Shown piece by piece: positions 34,115 through 45,765 of a stretch of DNA of 64,000 nt. The notes below the pieces were generated by a model, which saw only the letters and a list, made by a program, of their open reading frames with translations, did no database searches and was not told the DNA's origin. The translations under genes were made by a program, and so were the position numbers. Source of the stretch: Quillaja saponaria. Taxonomy: Eukaryota > Streptophyta > Magnoliopsida > Fabales > Quillajaceae. Location of the stretch: contig CM055612.1 of assembly GCA_029379385.1 (NCBI GenBank), positions 14,880,001 through 14,944,000 of the forward strand. Direction: 5' to 3'. Position 1 is the stretch's first letter; each line of letters opens with the position of its first letter.

Positions 34115-35625
34115 TGGATATAACAAGGAGACATTTTACACTACAACTTTATATTTTCTTTGACTTTGACTCAAATTTTTTATTTTTTTTTGAATTTTAC
34201 CTTGTACTTCATTACATTTTTATTCTCCTCCTTTTTTTTTTTTTTTTTTTAACTCCTTATCTCTTTCTTTATTGCCTAACCAACTTAGTTTTCTATATTT
34301 TTCTGATTGTCTCTCGATCATTCTAGCTCTCATCCTCCTGTTGCTTTAGCTGTGTACCACTTCCTTTGCAACAGCAAGTTTTCATCTTCTCTTTGGTGGT
34401 GAGTTGGTGATTGAACTTTGATCTATTTTCTTTTAGCCATGAAACAAAGGGAAGACTGTGTCTTGGCGGTGGAGCTAGCCTGTTTCTCAATACATCGAAT
34501 CATCTTCCTCTTTTAGTGACAAAGGAGGAAAGAAGGAATCCATTTCTTCTTTCTTTATTGTAATTCCTTACTTCAGCTTATTGTTGATATTTATTCATAG
34601 ATTAAGTTTATTCATACTCTTAAGGTTATCCTTAGTATTCAAACTGTAGATTTCAATTCCATTTCTTTCTCTAGCTTTTCCATTTCATCAGTTTTTTAGT
34701 TTCAGAGAATGAGCAAGAAAACGAAATCATTTTCAGGATTTTTCTTGGCAACCAAAAGGGGGATTAGAAGAAAGGGAACCTAACTAACAAAATTTATTAG
34801 ATAAATGATCAATTATTTGGCCTGATGTTTGTAATTTAAGCACCGGCATTTTTAGACTTCCAGTTAGAGCAGCGGTCTACCCCTCACACCCACAAAGTCT
34901 TGAATTGCAACATCATCCCCTTCGAGAGACTCAAATTGAACGTTCCTTGAGGACCATTGCGACCATCCATACTCAATTATGGGCTTCAGGTGAGTGTAGG
35001 CTTAGGTTTTGAATTTTCAAGAATCTTTACTTGTCCTTATGCGGTGAATCTCTAGTCCATCATTTAGATATGAACATGTTTTACATAGTTTACTATACAT
35101 CTAATATTAACCAAAAGTGTCATGAGGGTATTTGCCTCAAGCAATGATACCATTATTTGCCATCATGTTTCTATAATACTGCATTGTTGGTTAGTATTGC
35201 CTTTACCATCATATTTCACACAATCATGATACCCAACTACTAGTTAAAAAAATAATAATAATAAAAAACCTTTGCTAGATTTATCTTATGGAAACAAACC
35301 TATATATTCTCCGCTAGGGAAGTGTGAAGATTTTTCCCTAATCCTTAATAACTTCAAAGCCATCAACATAATAGCAAATCCTATTTAGAAGGCTTCATAC
35401 TTATGTCCCATTGTGTTTTGCAATCTTTAGATAATACTATATTGCATAAAATAGGTGAAATGGCAATTCTTTTGAGTATAAATGAACATTAAGTGAAAAT
35501 AAGCTTTCGCAAAGACAATAATCTCAAAATGTAATTGTTAAAGTGTAAGTCATAGTTGTAGGTTTCCTTTTGCCTTCTCCTCAATAATCTGTTTTATATA
35601 GGGTATGGGTGGGATGGCTTCTAGT
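34115..35625. other. Unassigned AT-rich region, no gene seen
   Basis: Contains a long T-run at about 34233-34250 and other low complexity. The 81-codon frame at 34081-34326 is a translation of T-rich DNA. No retroelement domain, tRNA or organelle match recognised up to the viral boundary near 35626. Confidence 0.5.
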
Positions 35626-36022
35626 TCATTTGTATTTAACCATCATTAATAGAATTAGTACTACTTTTATTACTGAACTTTTACCCTTGTTAGACATATG
35701 AATAGAGTTTTCTAGCTGTATTCTTCTTTCATCAGGGTCTGCTATTTTATCAATTAAGTCTAAAATCAGACTTTCTTCTTTTGACAAGACATTTATACTA
35801 AGATTATTTAATCCTATAGTTTTTAGGATACATTCGTCACAATCATTATATGAGCAACATTATGATTTTTCAGATAATTCTGACTCAGAGTTAAAATCAT
35901 TTTCTGACTCTTCTATACTAGAGTCTGAATTATAATTTTCTATTATAAAAGCATTCAAATGTTCTTTTTCTTCGTCAGAGTCCTCTAATAAGATTTGACA
36001 TAAAGATTTCTTTAAACCTTCA
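35626..36022 (-). pseudogene. Acidic capsid tail and coiled-coil linker
   Basis: Rich in Asp, Glu and Ser (frame 36066-35860), then a segment homologous to plus-strand 51716-51850 with heptad-like content. Truncated at the left boundary of E1, before the protease. Confidence 0.7.
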
Positions 36023-36880
36023 TCAATCTGGAGTGCATTTATTTTGATAATGACCCGGTTTTCCACACTTATAACAAATAGGAACCTTTTTGTAATTAGC
36101 TTCCTTGACTAAAGGTTTCTTATTGGATTCATAATAACCAGTCTTTGACTTTTCATTCTTTTTAAATTGTTTTCTATTGTAAGGTTTATTAGAGATTTTT
36201 TTTTGAAATTTATGAGTCTTTTTAGACTGCTTATATTGACTACTTGTTGGATATCCAAATTGTTCACAAAAATTTCCTAAAGCTTTTTTCCCGCTTAGTT
36301 TCTCTTTGTCAATTTGTCGTTTTAGCCTAATATAATTACATAATGATATTCCTTCTGACACTACTTCTGAAGCTAACTCTCCATAAGTATAGCTACTGTA
36401 TGGTATATTACCACCATGCTTATCTTTTAGTTTATTTCTAATCTTATCAGCAAACAGAGTTAGGAGACATGCTAAAAACTTTTCTTTCCAAAAGTCAGCT
36501 TGACTGTCTGGTCTTTGATAAATTCTAGATAAGAACACATCTTTATACCACTGGAAGTGAGATAGATCTGGACACCTAAGATTAATTAGTTGTTCGTGCG
36601 ATCTATCTAACCTAAGCGTATTAGCTCCAACAAAGTGGTTTATAATTGTATAGATTAATGTGTTGACTATATCGGTTATTAGATTTCCATTTTCCTGTTT
36701 CACATAATTTAAGATCTCTTGTTTAGAGATATCAGACAAGTGGAAATCCCACCATCCTAACAATTGTCCTGTAAATCCACTGATTATGGCTAAGGCTATT
36801 TCCCTATCAGTGTTACCATTGGACCTACATGCTACAACATACATTAGCATGTGTTTCGTTGTCTAGAGGATTTGATATTC
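36023..36880 (-). pseudogene. Caulimovirid capsid protein with CCHC zinc knuckle
   Basis: The capsid packages viral DNA and pregenomic RNA. Frame 36850-36023 (275 codons open) shows the conserved core (DIVNTLIYTIINHFVGANT; RRPDSQADFWKEKF-like block) and a Lys-rich stretch. It ends in CYKCGKPGHYQNKC, the knuckle that binds RNA. An acidic C-terminal segment follows in a shifted frame (36066-35860). This is the longest uninterrupted viral frame in the window, but it is one segment of a broken polyprotein. The Met at 36850 is internal, not a true start. Confidence 0.88.
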
Positions 36881-36999
36881 TGCCAGTCCATCAATATTCC
36901 ATTCAACTATGGACTTGCCATCAAACTGGACCCTATCTTGGATAGCATTATCTTCGTATTGAAGATCTAATGGTGAAGGTCTTGGGTAATACATTTTTG

Positions 37000-38049
37000 A
37001 TGGGGCAGTTGGAGTTGTCTTATAACAATGAAGCTTAGTAACTTCTAAATGTGAGTCTTTTCTGAATGACTTTTCTTAGTTTTGACTCAGCATATTGACA
37101 CTTTTCTTTTCAGATATATTCATATTATGCAACCTGTTTACTAATTCATCCACAAAGTTTTTATCATTAATTGTAGATTCTTTTCTGAATTTCAGATTGA
37201 CTTCTGGTGGAGGTTTCATCATGATTGGATCTATCCTAGCAAACTCTTTAGAAGATCCTAGAGTCTGAGGAATTATGTGTTGGGACAACTTTTCTTGAAT
37301 TATAAAATTTCTATCCTTAAGGACTGTTTTCCTAAAGATTGAAGGAATAAATTTGTATAATTATTTTAGTTGGATATTTCAACCAAGGCACTTGACGTGG
37401 ATGCTTCTTTTGGTATAGCTGAGTAAGGATTAGCTATTATTTCACCTTTAGACTTTTTGACTGAAAGTGATGACTCTGGGGGATGAACTGCTGCTATATT
37501 ATTTCCCTCCCTGGTGAAAAAGTTTTGATAAACAGTTTCTAGAACATTAATGAACTTAGGATCCTCAAAATTGGGCCAATATTTTTTGTGGAACCTAAAG
37601 GCTCGTTCAAGCCACTTAAAGAATGCTTGCTTCTTATGATATTTTTCCATATACTGTTTATGCATAGAGATCCAGTAATTTCTTTCTTTTTCACTAAAAG
37701 TTGTATAAAACCATTTATGCTTTGTAAACAGGCGTAACGACTCTATAAAGGATAACATGCATACGCTATATCCCATCTCAGAGGGTGTTGGCGAATTATT
37801 TCTTGAGGGTGATTTTAACCCTAACTCTGAAGGTGTCTCTACTTGGTATTGTGGGTGACTAACCTGATCTTTAGATTTTATTATTCCCTCAATTACTTGT
37901 CTTCTTTCAATTTCAGTGGTAGGAATTGAAGACGTAGACCTCATTCTAGAAGACTCTCCTAAATTCAGTTTAATCTTTCTGTTTGCAGAGAATTTTATCT
38001 CTACATCACCATCAGTATATTCAACTACTGATTCTAAGTCTCTAGACTC
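37000..38049 (-). pseudogene. Polyprotein linker between movement protein and capsid
   Basis: The longest frame, 37944-37366 (192 codons), has no domain I recognise. A homologous stretch lies at 50756-50138 (piece E7), so it is a real part of the viral polyprotein. It contains Ser/Pro-rich segments (SPSRNNSPTPSEMG) and then an aromatic, basic region. The frame 37288-37076 continues it. Function unknown. Confidence 0.65.
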
Positions 38050-38830
38050 TATTTTCTAGGAGGAATTCCTTGGTCAATTTTCTAGGTTTCAGGAAGATTT
38101 ACTTGATCCCTTGTGATTGTCTTAGGCACCGCCATATTTGTCTTAGCTGGATTAGCTATAAAAAGTGTGGTTTCCCCTCTTTTAGACTCAATCTTAGCAT
38201 TTGGGGCCATAGTGTTCATTACCTTGTAATAAATCCTATATATAGGACTACATTTTCAGATCCTGGTAACATATCAAAACCATGAGACTGAATATTTAAA
38301 GTTAATGCATTCATTATGTTTTGATCAGTTAAGGATATTGAAAAATTAGGAAAACACCTAAAGAAGATAGGACCATCACAAAGACTTGATTATATACACC
38401 CTAATAAGGAGTTTGAAAACTTATTGTGCCTCGTGTCCCTAACACATATAAGGGTAAAAGTATTTAATCCAAATCTAGTTAAAGGTTTTAACGCCACCTG
38501 AACCATCCCTATATGAAGATATTTAAATTTCTTCTTATGTTCTTCTATTAATTTAGAAGAGAAGAGTTTGAATGTATCTTGTCCTTCCTTTAGGGGAATT
38601 GACTCTTCCATGGTTCTAATTATATAGTCTTGTTTTAGACTAAAACTACCTTTCCTATAAATTTGTTTATCAAAAGTTTGAGGAAGATTCCAGTTTTGAA
38701 GTTCTTTTTCTATATTTTCTACCAGAATAACTTAGTTATTATTCTTAGACAAGTTATCAGAACTAGAACCAGCAAAATTAACAAAGTTTGAAAATCTCCT
38801 TAAAATACCAACCATTTTATCTTCGAGTCA
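38050..38830 (-). pseudogene. Caulimovirid movement-protein region (30K type), broken
   Basis: Viral movement proteins open plasmodesmata. The longest frame, 38611-38390, contains KFKYLHIGMVQVALKPLTRF, the conserved 30K-family core of plant pararetroviruses. Continuation to about 38230 fits the rest of the domain. The N-terminal segment (about 38817-38640) also appears at 43505-43710 in piece E4. Stops interrupt it. Assignment is from motif reading, not a search. Confidence 0.75.
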
Positions 38831-39002
38831 AAGGGGAAAACTGTCAAAGGACTAACTTAACACTCAACGTCCTTCACTCAACGGACTACACGGGTTATCA
38901 GATGCCTCAACTTCATTTCCTGGGTTTAACTCCTCGACTTTGAAGATTAATGAACAGATAGTTTAAGACTATTTTCACACTTTACCAACCTTTAAGATTA
39001 CT

Positions 39003-39015
39003 GGCTCTGATACCA
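39003..39015 (-). other. Viral primer binding site (tRNA-iMet)
   Basis: Minus strand tggtatcagagcc, complementary to the 3' end of initiator tRNA-Met and conventionally the genome origin of Caulimoviridae. Repeated at 43899-43911 (degenerate), 44989-45001, 47678-47690 and 55870-55882. Confidence 0.9.
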
Positions 39016-39204
39016 TAAGGGGAAGCTAGCGCATACAGACAAAACAAAAATACACAGAGCATATGACACAGCTGCAATATAATTCAGCAGCCCAGATTAC
39101 TAACCCAATATAAAAGAAGAGTAGAAGAAGACTTACATAAACTAAGTCTTTATTACAGGGTTGATTGCACAGGTACACCACACGGTCACTGGTATTATAA
39201 CAGG

Positions 39205-39690
39205 TTGCATAATATGAATATATCTGAAAAGAAAAATGTCAATATGCTGAGTCAAAGGCCTGGCTCAGGGAGTAATTCTAGAAAACCATTTTTTACACAT
39301 GCTATTCCTTATCTCTAAAATAGATGAATCAGGAGTAGAGACAATAATAAAGGGAAGACAAATTAAATTTGAATTTGTAGAAGAACCAAGAATGCATGAA
39401 ATCAATCTTATGAGAGGTACCATTAAAAGAAAAGAAAATTTTCTTATGTCTCTAAAGGAAGAGATAGAATATAAGAGAATTGAGCAACAATTGAAATCTC
39501 CAAAGCTTCAAGATGAAATTAATAAATTTCAACATAAAATTGAACGAACAATATGTGCAGAGATTTCTAATGCTTTTTGGAATAGAAAATAACATATTAT
39601 AGAATTGCCTTATAAACCAGATTTCTCAGAAAAAACAAATACCCACTAAGGCTAGGCCAATAGCTATGGGTCCTAGACATTTAGAAATAA
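39205..39690 (+). mobile_element. Endogenous caulimovirid piece E2 (plus strand): linker joined to protease-RT boundary
   Basis: The first ~60 bp correspond to linker sequence found on the minus strand near 37075-37140. They are fused at about 39262 to the region after the protease (frame 39299-39592, with SKIDESGVETIIKGRQIKFE), so a large internal deletion lies there. It ends at 39690 against minus-strand RT sequence (E3), forming an inverted junction. Not functional. Confidence 0.85.
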
Positions 39691-40278
39691 GATTATAAAT
39701 TCATGATAAGAATTAAAAATATTATTCATAATGTTTTGAAATTCAGATGGAGCATTTTTTAATCCGAATGGCATAACATTCCATTCATAATGTCCAAAAG
39801 GTACAGTGAAAACAGTTTTGTACCTATCTTGCTCAGCTATTTGAATTTGCCAATATCCTGATTTCATATCAAATTTAGAGAATATCTTGGCATCATACAG
39901 TCTATTTAACAAATCCTTTTTATTAGGAATTGGATACCTGATCCATCTAAGAGCTTTATTCAGAGGTTTGTAATTAATTACTAGCCTCGAGACTCCTCTT
40001 TCTAATTCTGCAGTATTTTCTACATAAAATGCTGGGCAACTCCAGGGACTGTAACTTTTTCTTATTAATCTCTTTTTTAATAATTCTTCAATTTCTGCCT
40101 TGCAAATTTCTAAATGTCTAGGACCCATAGCTATTGGCCTAGCCTTAGTGGGTATTTGTTTTTCTGAGAAATCTGGTTCATAAGGCAATTCTATAATATG
40201 TTGTTTCCTATTCCAAAAAGCATTAGGAATCTCTGCACATATTGTTTGTTCAATTTTATTGAAATTTATTAATTTCAT
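39691..40278 (-). pseudogene. Caulimovirid reverse transcriptase, N-terminal part (E3)
   Basis: RT copies pregenomic RNA to DNA. Frame 40278-39673 contains KFDMKSGYWQIQIAEQDRYK and MPFGLKNAPSEFQN, two RT signature blocks. The domain is cut at the inverted junction at 39691, just before the catalytic YIDD motif, which is therefore absent here. The same region exists in E8 with the motif. Confidence 0.9.
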
Positions 40279-40902
40279 CTTGAAGACTTCAATTGTAGCT
40301 CAATTCTCTTATATTCTATCTCTTCCTTTAGATACATAAGAAAATTTTCTTTTCTTTTAATGGTATTTCTCATAAGATTGATTTCATGCATTCTTGGTTC
40401 TTCAACAAATTCAAATTTAATTTGTCTTCCTTTTATTATTGTCTCTACTCCTGATTCGTCTATTTTAGAGATAGGGAATAGCATGTGTAAAAAATGATTT
40501 CCTAGAATTACTCCCTGAGCCAGGCCTTTGACTAGAACAAAGGGTACAGGAAAACATACCTTGTTATTACAGACTGCTGCATTAGATAATTTGTAGTCTA
40601 TAATTAGACGATTTACATCCGCAGCATGGAGTATTTGTGTAGTTTTCTGAAAGTACTTGGATGGGACTAGTCCTTCGTTGATGCAATTCAAATCTGCTCC
40701 TGAATCTATTAAGGCAACATACTGAAAACTAAATTCATTATTTACAACTATTGTTATCTTAGTGAACCATTTATGTGCTATAACTAAGTCTACAGCACAG
40801 ATCCATCCTTCTGGATCATTAAGGATGTTTACAGTTCCTTCTTCAGGTTCTTGTACTATTATATCTTTTCCTCTGTTTTCAGGTTTTGGATTTTTTGTTT
40901 CT
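40275..40902 (-). pseudogene. Caulimovirid aspartic protease region (E3)
   Basis: The protease processes the polyprotein. Frame 40907-40275 (210 codons) contains FQYVALIDSGADLNCI, the active-site DSG motif, followed by the family's C-terminal block. It overlaps the RT frame by a few bases but in a different frame, showing a shift. Ends at 40902, where LTR-like sequence begins. Confidence 0.88.
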
Positions 40903-41175
40903 TCCAAAAGACATAGAAAATGATTAACAAGACTAACTTATTACAACTTCCAAAAACACATAGGAAATTACTAACAAGACTAACTCATTACAACTTCCAA
41001 ATAAACACATTAATAATATAGATAATGACCAGATTTATTATGCTTGACTAATTAATTGGCTGGATGAATAATTAAGCCAAATTATGGCCTTGTCAAAAAT
41101 GAACTTTGGGCTTTAGCTACTTCTTCGACCATTAACCCAAATTGGCTGGACTATCTGACATTGAGATTATGATGT
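40903..41175. repeat. Second copy of the 33533-33805 sequence (direct repeat)
   Basis: Almost identical to 33533-33805 over about 270 bases, including cttccaaaagacatagaaaa and the final ggctggactatct. The two direct copies bracket the block containing E1-E3 (about 7.4 kb). Confidence 0.9.
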
Positions 41176-42061
41176 GCATCATAGTATTGGTGAGGCTGCC
41201 AAAAATCAAAAGTTGCCTTATTTGCGGCCTCTTACTAGAGCATGAGCCAAACAAATTCAAAAGCAGGTTGCCATAGCCATTAGTGGGGAGTTCAATCCAA
41301 TTTGAAGACTCGAAGCTCAATATGGATGAGCATGAACCAAGCCCAATTTGATCAACCTTCTCTCCTATGAGGACATGGATGAGAATTAATTATGGAAATT
41401 CATGCCAAGGAATTACGTCATTAATGACTTACTATTGGAAAGATCTATGAGTCTAGTTTGCAACACATCAAATGTTGTGCCATATGGAGGTCTCTAGAAG
41501 AAGTTATAGCTAATTTAATAAAGTCTATTTCAAAACATAAATCAGAACGAATTTTGAAAACTCTCCTATTTCCTAGTATCTTTTGTTATGCTTTCATTAA
41601 TACTTATGAATTGGAATATGTTTTATAGTCAAAAGTAAGCCTTTATTAGTATCGAATTGAGCCACTTATACTTGGAGGGTCGTTCCAAGGTAGTCAAAGT
41701 ATTTAGTTTAGTTTTGTAATTACTTATGGAGGGTTGTTCCAAGGCTTATAAAACTTATTGTATGCCGTCATGGTAGAAAGTTTTTTTGCTGAATATTATC
41801 ATAACTGCATAATGTAATTTTCCTTATTTCTTATCTAAACAAAATTCTTGTTTAGTGGTGAAATTATACCCAATTCTTATCATTCTTCAATCCTCTTTCT
41901 AAGAGTACAGCGAGTAAACTTTGTAGTTCTTGATTGTGGCGGACGATTCTTTATCATTCAAGGTTGCAAGTGTTCTTGTCTTTTCTTTTTATTACTCAAA
42001 GTTAGTATTCAACCATCATTAAACAATTTCCAGCAATCTATTTTACTCTGGTATATTATCT
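41176..42061 (+). other. Probable LTR/leader of a Ty3/gypsy element
   Basis: Lies just upstream of a tRNA-Met primer site and shares the ttggagggt.gttccaagg motif with the LTR-like fragment at 33421-33830. The LTR start could not be fixed. The frame at 41848-42090 is not a recognisable protein. Confidence 0.55.
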
Positions 42062-42074
42062 TGGTATCAGAGCC
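42062..42074 (+). other. Primer binding site (tRNA-iMet)
   Basis: tggtatcagagcc, about 340 bases upstream of gag homology; belongs to the Ty3/gypsy element, not to the virus, because gag follows. Confidence 0.85.
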
Positions 42075-42359
42075 TAACGTTATTGAGTGAAACACATGAG
42101 GGAGTGATTGTTACCCAAACAAAATTATGACCAAAAATCCTAACATTGAACAACCAAAATAATCCCACCAACCCCAGTGATCTTTCCATAGAACAAGCTT
42201 AAATTATTGGAATTCAACGAAGACAAGAGGAGATGATGGAACATGGCCATGACTCAGGCCATCAAGAGATTAACCATGCAACGTCAAAACCAGCCACATA
42301 TGTAGTAAGAACCATGAAGGGTTGACCATGATGTTGATGAGGAAGATGGAGAAGAGGAT

Positions 42360-42880
42360 GAGAGACCACGTCCAAGGAGGCAACAATGGAGGACTGGAAA
42401 TAACTTGAAGTTGAAGATTCCTCCATTCAAAGGAACCAGCTCACCAGAAGAATACTTGGAGTGGGTACAACAGGTTGAGAAAGTCTTTGAATACCAAGAT
42501 TATTCAGAGGTTAGAAAATGTCAATTAGCTGCCCTTGATATTTACAGATTATGCCAATTTATGGTGGGAGAATTTGAAAGCTCTGCATAAGAGGGATGGG
42601 GTAAGTGACATTAGAAATTGGAGCCTCATCAAAAGACTCATGCATAGGCATTTTGTTCTTGAATATTATAAGCAAGAACTGTACTTTAGGATGCAAAGCC
42701 TAAGGTTGGGTGGAATGTGTGTTGAAGATATGTGAAGGATTTCGAAATGCTAATGATGAGATGTGAATTACAAGAACCACAAGAACAAACCATTGCTAGG
42801 TTTTTTGGGGGACTGAATAAAGAAGTTGCAGATGCCAATGAAGGAGAGTTGTTTGTAATTCAGCGAGTTTTGAATTCCCA
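42360..42880 (+). pseudogene. Ty3/gypsy gag, broken
   Basis: Frame from 42405 contains KIPPFKGTSSPEEYLEWVQQ; after a frameshift near 42540, TDYANLWWENL. After a stop at about 42733 it continues KDFEMLMMRCELQEPQEQT. These are consecutive blocks of plant Ty3/gypsy (chromovirus-type) gag. The zinc knuckle that should precede protease is missing, with a deletion near 42845. Confidence 0.85.
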
Positions 42881-42904
42881 AGCAAAGGTGGATAATGAGC
42901 AGCG

Positions 42905-43355
42905 TGAAAATCTCTTTCACACTAGGTGCACCTTTGATAAAAAGGTATGTGGAGTTATCATAGATGGTGGGAGTTGTACAAATGCAACTTCCACTACCTT
43001 AGTGGAGAAATTGAATTTGGCAACCATGAAACACCCACGGCCATACAAGCTGCATTGGCTAAATAATCAAGGTGAAGTGACTGTCTCAAAACAAGTCCTA
43101 TTGCCATTCTCCATTGGAAAAACCTATTCAAATAAGGTATTACGTGATGCAGCACCCATGGATGCTGGAGACTTGCTTCTTGGAAGGCCTTGGCAATTTG
43201 ATAGAAGGGCATTGCTTGATGGGTTCAAAAACACTTATTTCTTTATAAAGGATGAAAAGAAGATCACTTTAACTCCTCTTACTCCACAACAAGTGCTCAA
43301 CGATCAACAAGCTATGAAGAAAGAAAAGAAGACAAGCTTGTTTACAACCAAATGA
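42905..43355 (+). pseudogene. Ty3/gypsy aspartic protease
   Basis: Frame 42732-43355 contains KKVCGVIIDGGSCTNATSTT, the protease active-site region (DGG in place of DSG), then YKLHWLNNQGEVTVSKQVLL and an LLLGRPWQFDR block. The order and spacing fit the protease of plant Ty3/gypsy elements. The element stops soon after; no RT or integrase is present. Confidence 0.85.
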
Positions 43356-43504
43356 TGAGTCGTCGATATTCAAGAAATTAAAACCTAACTTACTATATTT
43401 GTAGTATATAAGTAGGGTATCAATCCCATAAAGAAATAATTAAGTTAATTAAATTCAACTCAAGCAAGTCGTTCTTATTTAATTAAATTGAACCAAAGCA
43501 AAAG
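43356..43504. other. Unassigned spacer before viral piece E4
   Basis: Contains tagggtatcaatcccataaag, resembling the spacer of the fold-back at about 2985-3010 (taaatagaggtcgatcccac). Possibly a shared retroelement motif. Confidence 0.45.
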
Positions 43505-44828
43505 AATGGTTTTAATTATATAGTCTTGTTTTAGACTAAAACTACCTTTCCTATAAATTTGTCTATCAGAAGTTTGAGGAAGATTCCAGTTTTGAAGTTC
43601 TTTTTCTATATTTTCTACAAGAATAACTTATTTATTATTCCTAGACAAGTTATTAGAACTAGAACCAGAAGTATTAACAGAGTTTGAGAATCTCCTTAAA
43701 ATACCAGCCATTTTATCTTCAAGTCAAAGGGGAAAACTGTCAAAGGACTTACTCAACCCTCAACGTCCTTCACTCAACGGACTACACGGGTTATCAGATG
43801 CCTCGACTTCGTTTCCTGGGTTTAACTCCTCGACTTTGAAAATTAATGAACATATAGTTTAAGACTATTATCACACTTTACCAACCTTTAAGGTTACTGG
43901 CTTTGATACTATAAGGGGAAGTTAGCGCATACAAACAAAAAACAAAAATACACAGAGCATAGGAAACAGCTGCAATAAGATTCAGCAATCCAGATTAATA
44001 ACCAAATATAAAAGAAGAGAAAACTTACATTAATATAATCAATTCTTTATTACAGGAACAAAGCACAGGTACACCACACGGTCACTAGTACTACAACAGC
44101 AATAGCAGCTACAGGTACAATAGATACAAGCCCAATATTTCAAACTTGAGAATTTCACTCGTATTTTACAAAACACTCAAAGATGTTTTTTTAATAAACT
44201 TCAAAACACACACAATGATGGAGAGCAGAGGCTCTTAAATAATACTGCTAACACAATTGCCTAAGAGATAAGGCTGGTAAAAGCAGATTCATCGAGATAA
44301 GGCTCATCCTTTTGTTTGGGCACGTGTCCTGGATGGATTAGAGTCGGTTCACCAGCTAGAAAGGAAATTTTTACTTTAATAAAGTAAATCCTTTTCTTTA
44401 AAGAACTTTGTCTTCAAGTCACCGAAAGTCTTCTTTCTTTTTGAAAAGATATCTTTTGCTTTTTGAAAAGCAAAGTCTTTCTCCTTTTAGAAAAGTAAAC
44501 TTTGGCTTTATGAAAAGAAAATTATTGATGAGATTCTTCATCCAAAAAATCTTCTGCTCCTTCATCTAGAGGGTCCTAAGAATCTTGGAAAAAGGCTGGG
44601 TCATCCTGACTCATCTCAGAACTATCTTCAAGGATTTTTAGGAGCTCTTTTTGAACATCATCTTTAGAAGAGGAGGCTAATAAGCCTTTCACCATATCAA
44701 GAACCTTTTTATTTTCATTGATATGAGAAGAAGCTTTAGATCTTAAGATCCCTAGCTTTTGAAAATTATTAAGGTTCTCGTCTAAATTAGAGAAGTTGTC
44801 CCAACATTTAATTTGAGTTCTACGAATT
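43505..44828 (-). mobile_element. Endogenous caulimovirid piece E4: ORF2 end, promoter, leader, primer site, ORF1 start
   Basis: Read on the minus strand, the end of viral ORF2 (44828-44530) passes into the promoter region (about 44530-44190), the transcript leader with AATAAA (about 44045), splice-like signals, primer site (43911-43899) and the start of ORF1 (about 43710 to 43505). A segment that crosses the genome origin in this way derives from circular or tandem viral DNA. It meets plus-strand viral sequence (E5) at 44828 with the shared bases gaatt (44824-44828). Confidence 0.87.
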
Positions 44829-45060
44829 GATTATATTAATGTAAGTTTTCTTCTACTATGGTGATTATACTTTTCGTGCTTTGTTCTTTTATATTTGGTT
44901 TTTAATATGGGCTGCTGAATCTTATTGCAGCTGTTTCCTATGCTCTGTGTATTTTTGTTTTTTGTTTGTATGCACTAACTTCCCCTTATGGTATCAGAGC
45001 CAGTAACCTTAAGGTTGGTAGAGTGTGATAATAATCTTAAACTATCTGTTCATTAATCTT
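44829..45060 (+). mobile_element. Endogenous caulimovirid piece E5: leader and primer site, inverted against E4
   Basis: Plus-strand leader with gtaagt (44841) and ttgcag (ending 44930), then the primer site tggtatcagagcc (44989-45001) and about 60 bp downstream. It ends at 45060 where the Athila-like element begins. Confidence 0.87.
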
Positions 45061-45765
45061 AGCTAGGGAAAAAGGGAACACATGAAAGGTTTAGGTTCAC
45101 AAACAAGAGTCAAAAGAAAAAAGATAAACAAGCTCAAAATTGGCTCACTAGCGAATCATCATGAATAAGGCTGGCTTGTTTTTGGCTCAAGTGATTAAAA
45201 ATCCTAAGTGCCATTATCACTTTCATGCATACATGCAATTTAAATGTAGTCTTAACAAGATATGAAGCAAGTTCAAGAGATGCACTATACATTGAATGAA
45301 TAACACACAACAAAGAAGGCATGTTGAATACTCAAAAGCTCACAAAGGTAAAACAATTGCTAAGTCAGCATGACAAGCTTTCAAAGTTAATCCTCAAACC
45401 AAGTAAGATCAAAATTGCAAGTTAACTCATTCATTCAGTTTATCTCACTATAATACACATATTCTCATCAACTATTGGGAGATGAAAAGACAAAGCTAAA
45501 CACTTAAGGTTTCGCATGCAAAAGAAAAGGAAACACACATGAAATAAAAACAAAACATACTGAAAGCAAAAAGAAACACTACATTGTCCTCAATGTAGAC
45601 ATCAAAGTAGGAAAGAGAAGAAGAAAAATCACGCATGTACTAAAATAAAGGACGAAAAGAAAAGAGAAAGAAGAAAGCAAATTTGGTTTGCATTTTTCTT
45701 TTTTTTGTTGGGCTGCCTCCCAATCAGCACCTTTGTTTAAAGTCTTTGGCTCGACTCCATGCTCA
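45061..45765 (-). mobile_element. Athila-like element, 3' non-coding internal region
   Basis: Lies downstream (minus sense) of integrase. Contains ttgggctgcctcccaatcag near 45708, a motif typically found just after pol in Athila-like elements, and blocks shared with 12480-12700. No env-like frame is recognisable. Confidence 0.65.

Larger units (their letters stand above)
35626..39204 (-). mobile_element. Endogenous caulimovirid piece E1: leader, movement protein, capsid
   Basis: On the minus strand: leader with splice-like signals (39204-39018), tRNA-Met primer site (39015-39003), start of a polyprotein (about 38817), movement-protein region, linker, capsid with CCHC knuckle, acidic tail and coiled-coil segment, ending near 35626. 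The order (movement protein, capsid, then protease in other pieces) within one polyprotein fits florendo-/petuvirus-type Caulimoviridae. Several in-frame stops and shifts; not intact. Confidence 0.88.

Noticed and set aside
34081..34326. 81-codon hydrophobic frame, membrane-protein-like
   Set aside because: Translation of T-rich low-complexity DNA and a TG microsatellite.
33533..41175. Reading the direct repeats as LTRs of one element containing the virus
   Set aside because: No primer site or purine tract in the right positions, and the content is viral pieces of mixed orientation; recorded as repeats only.
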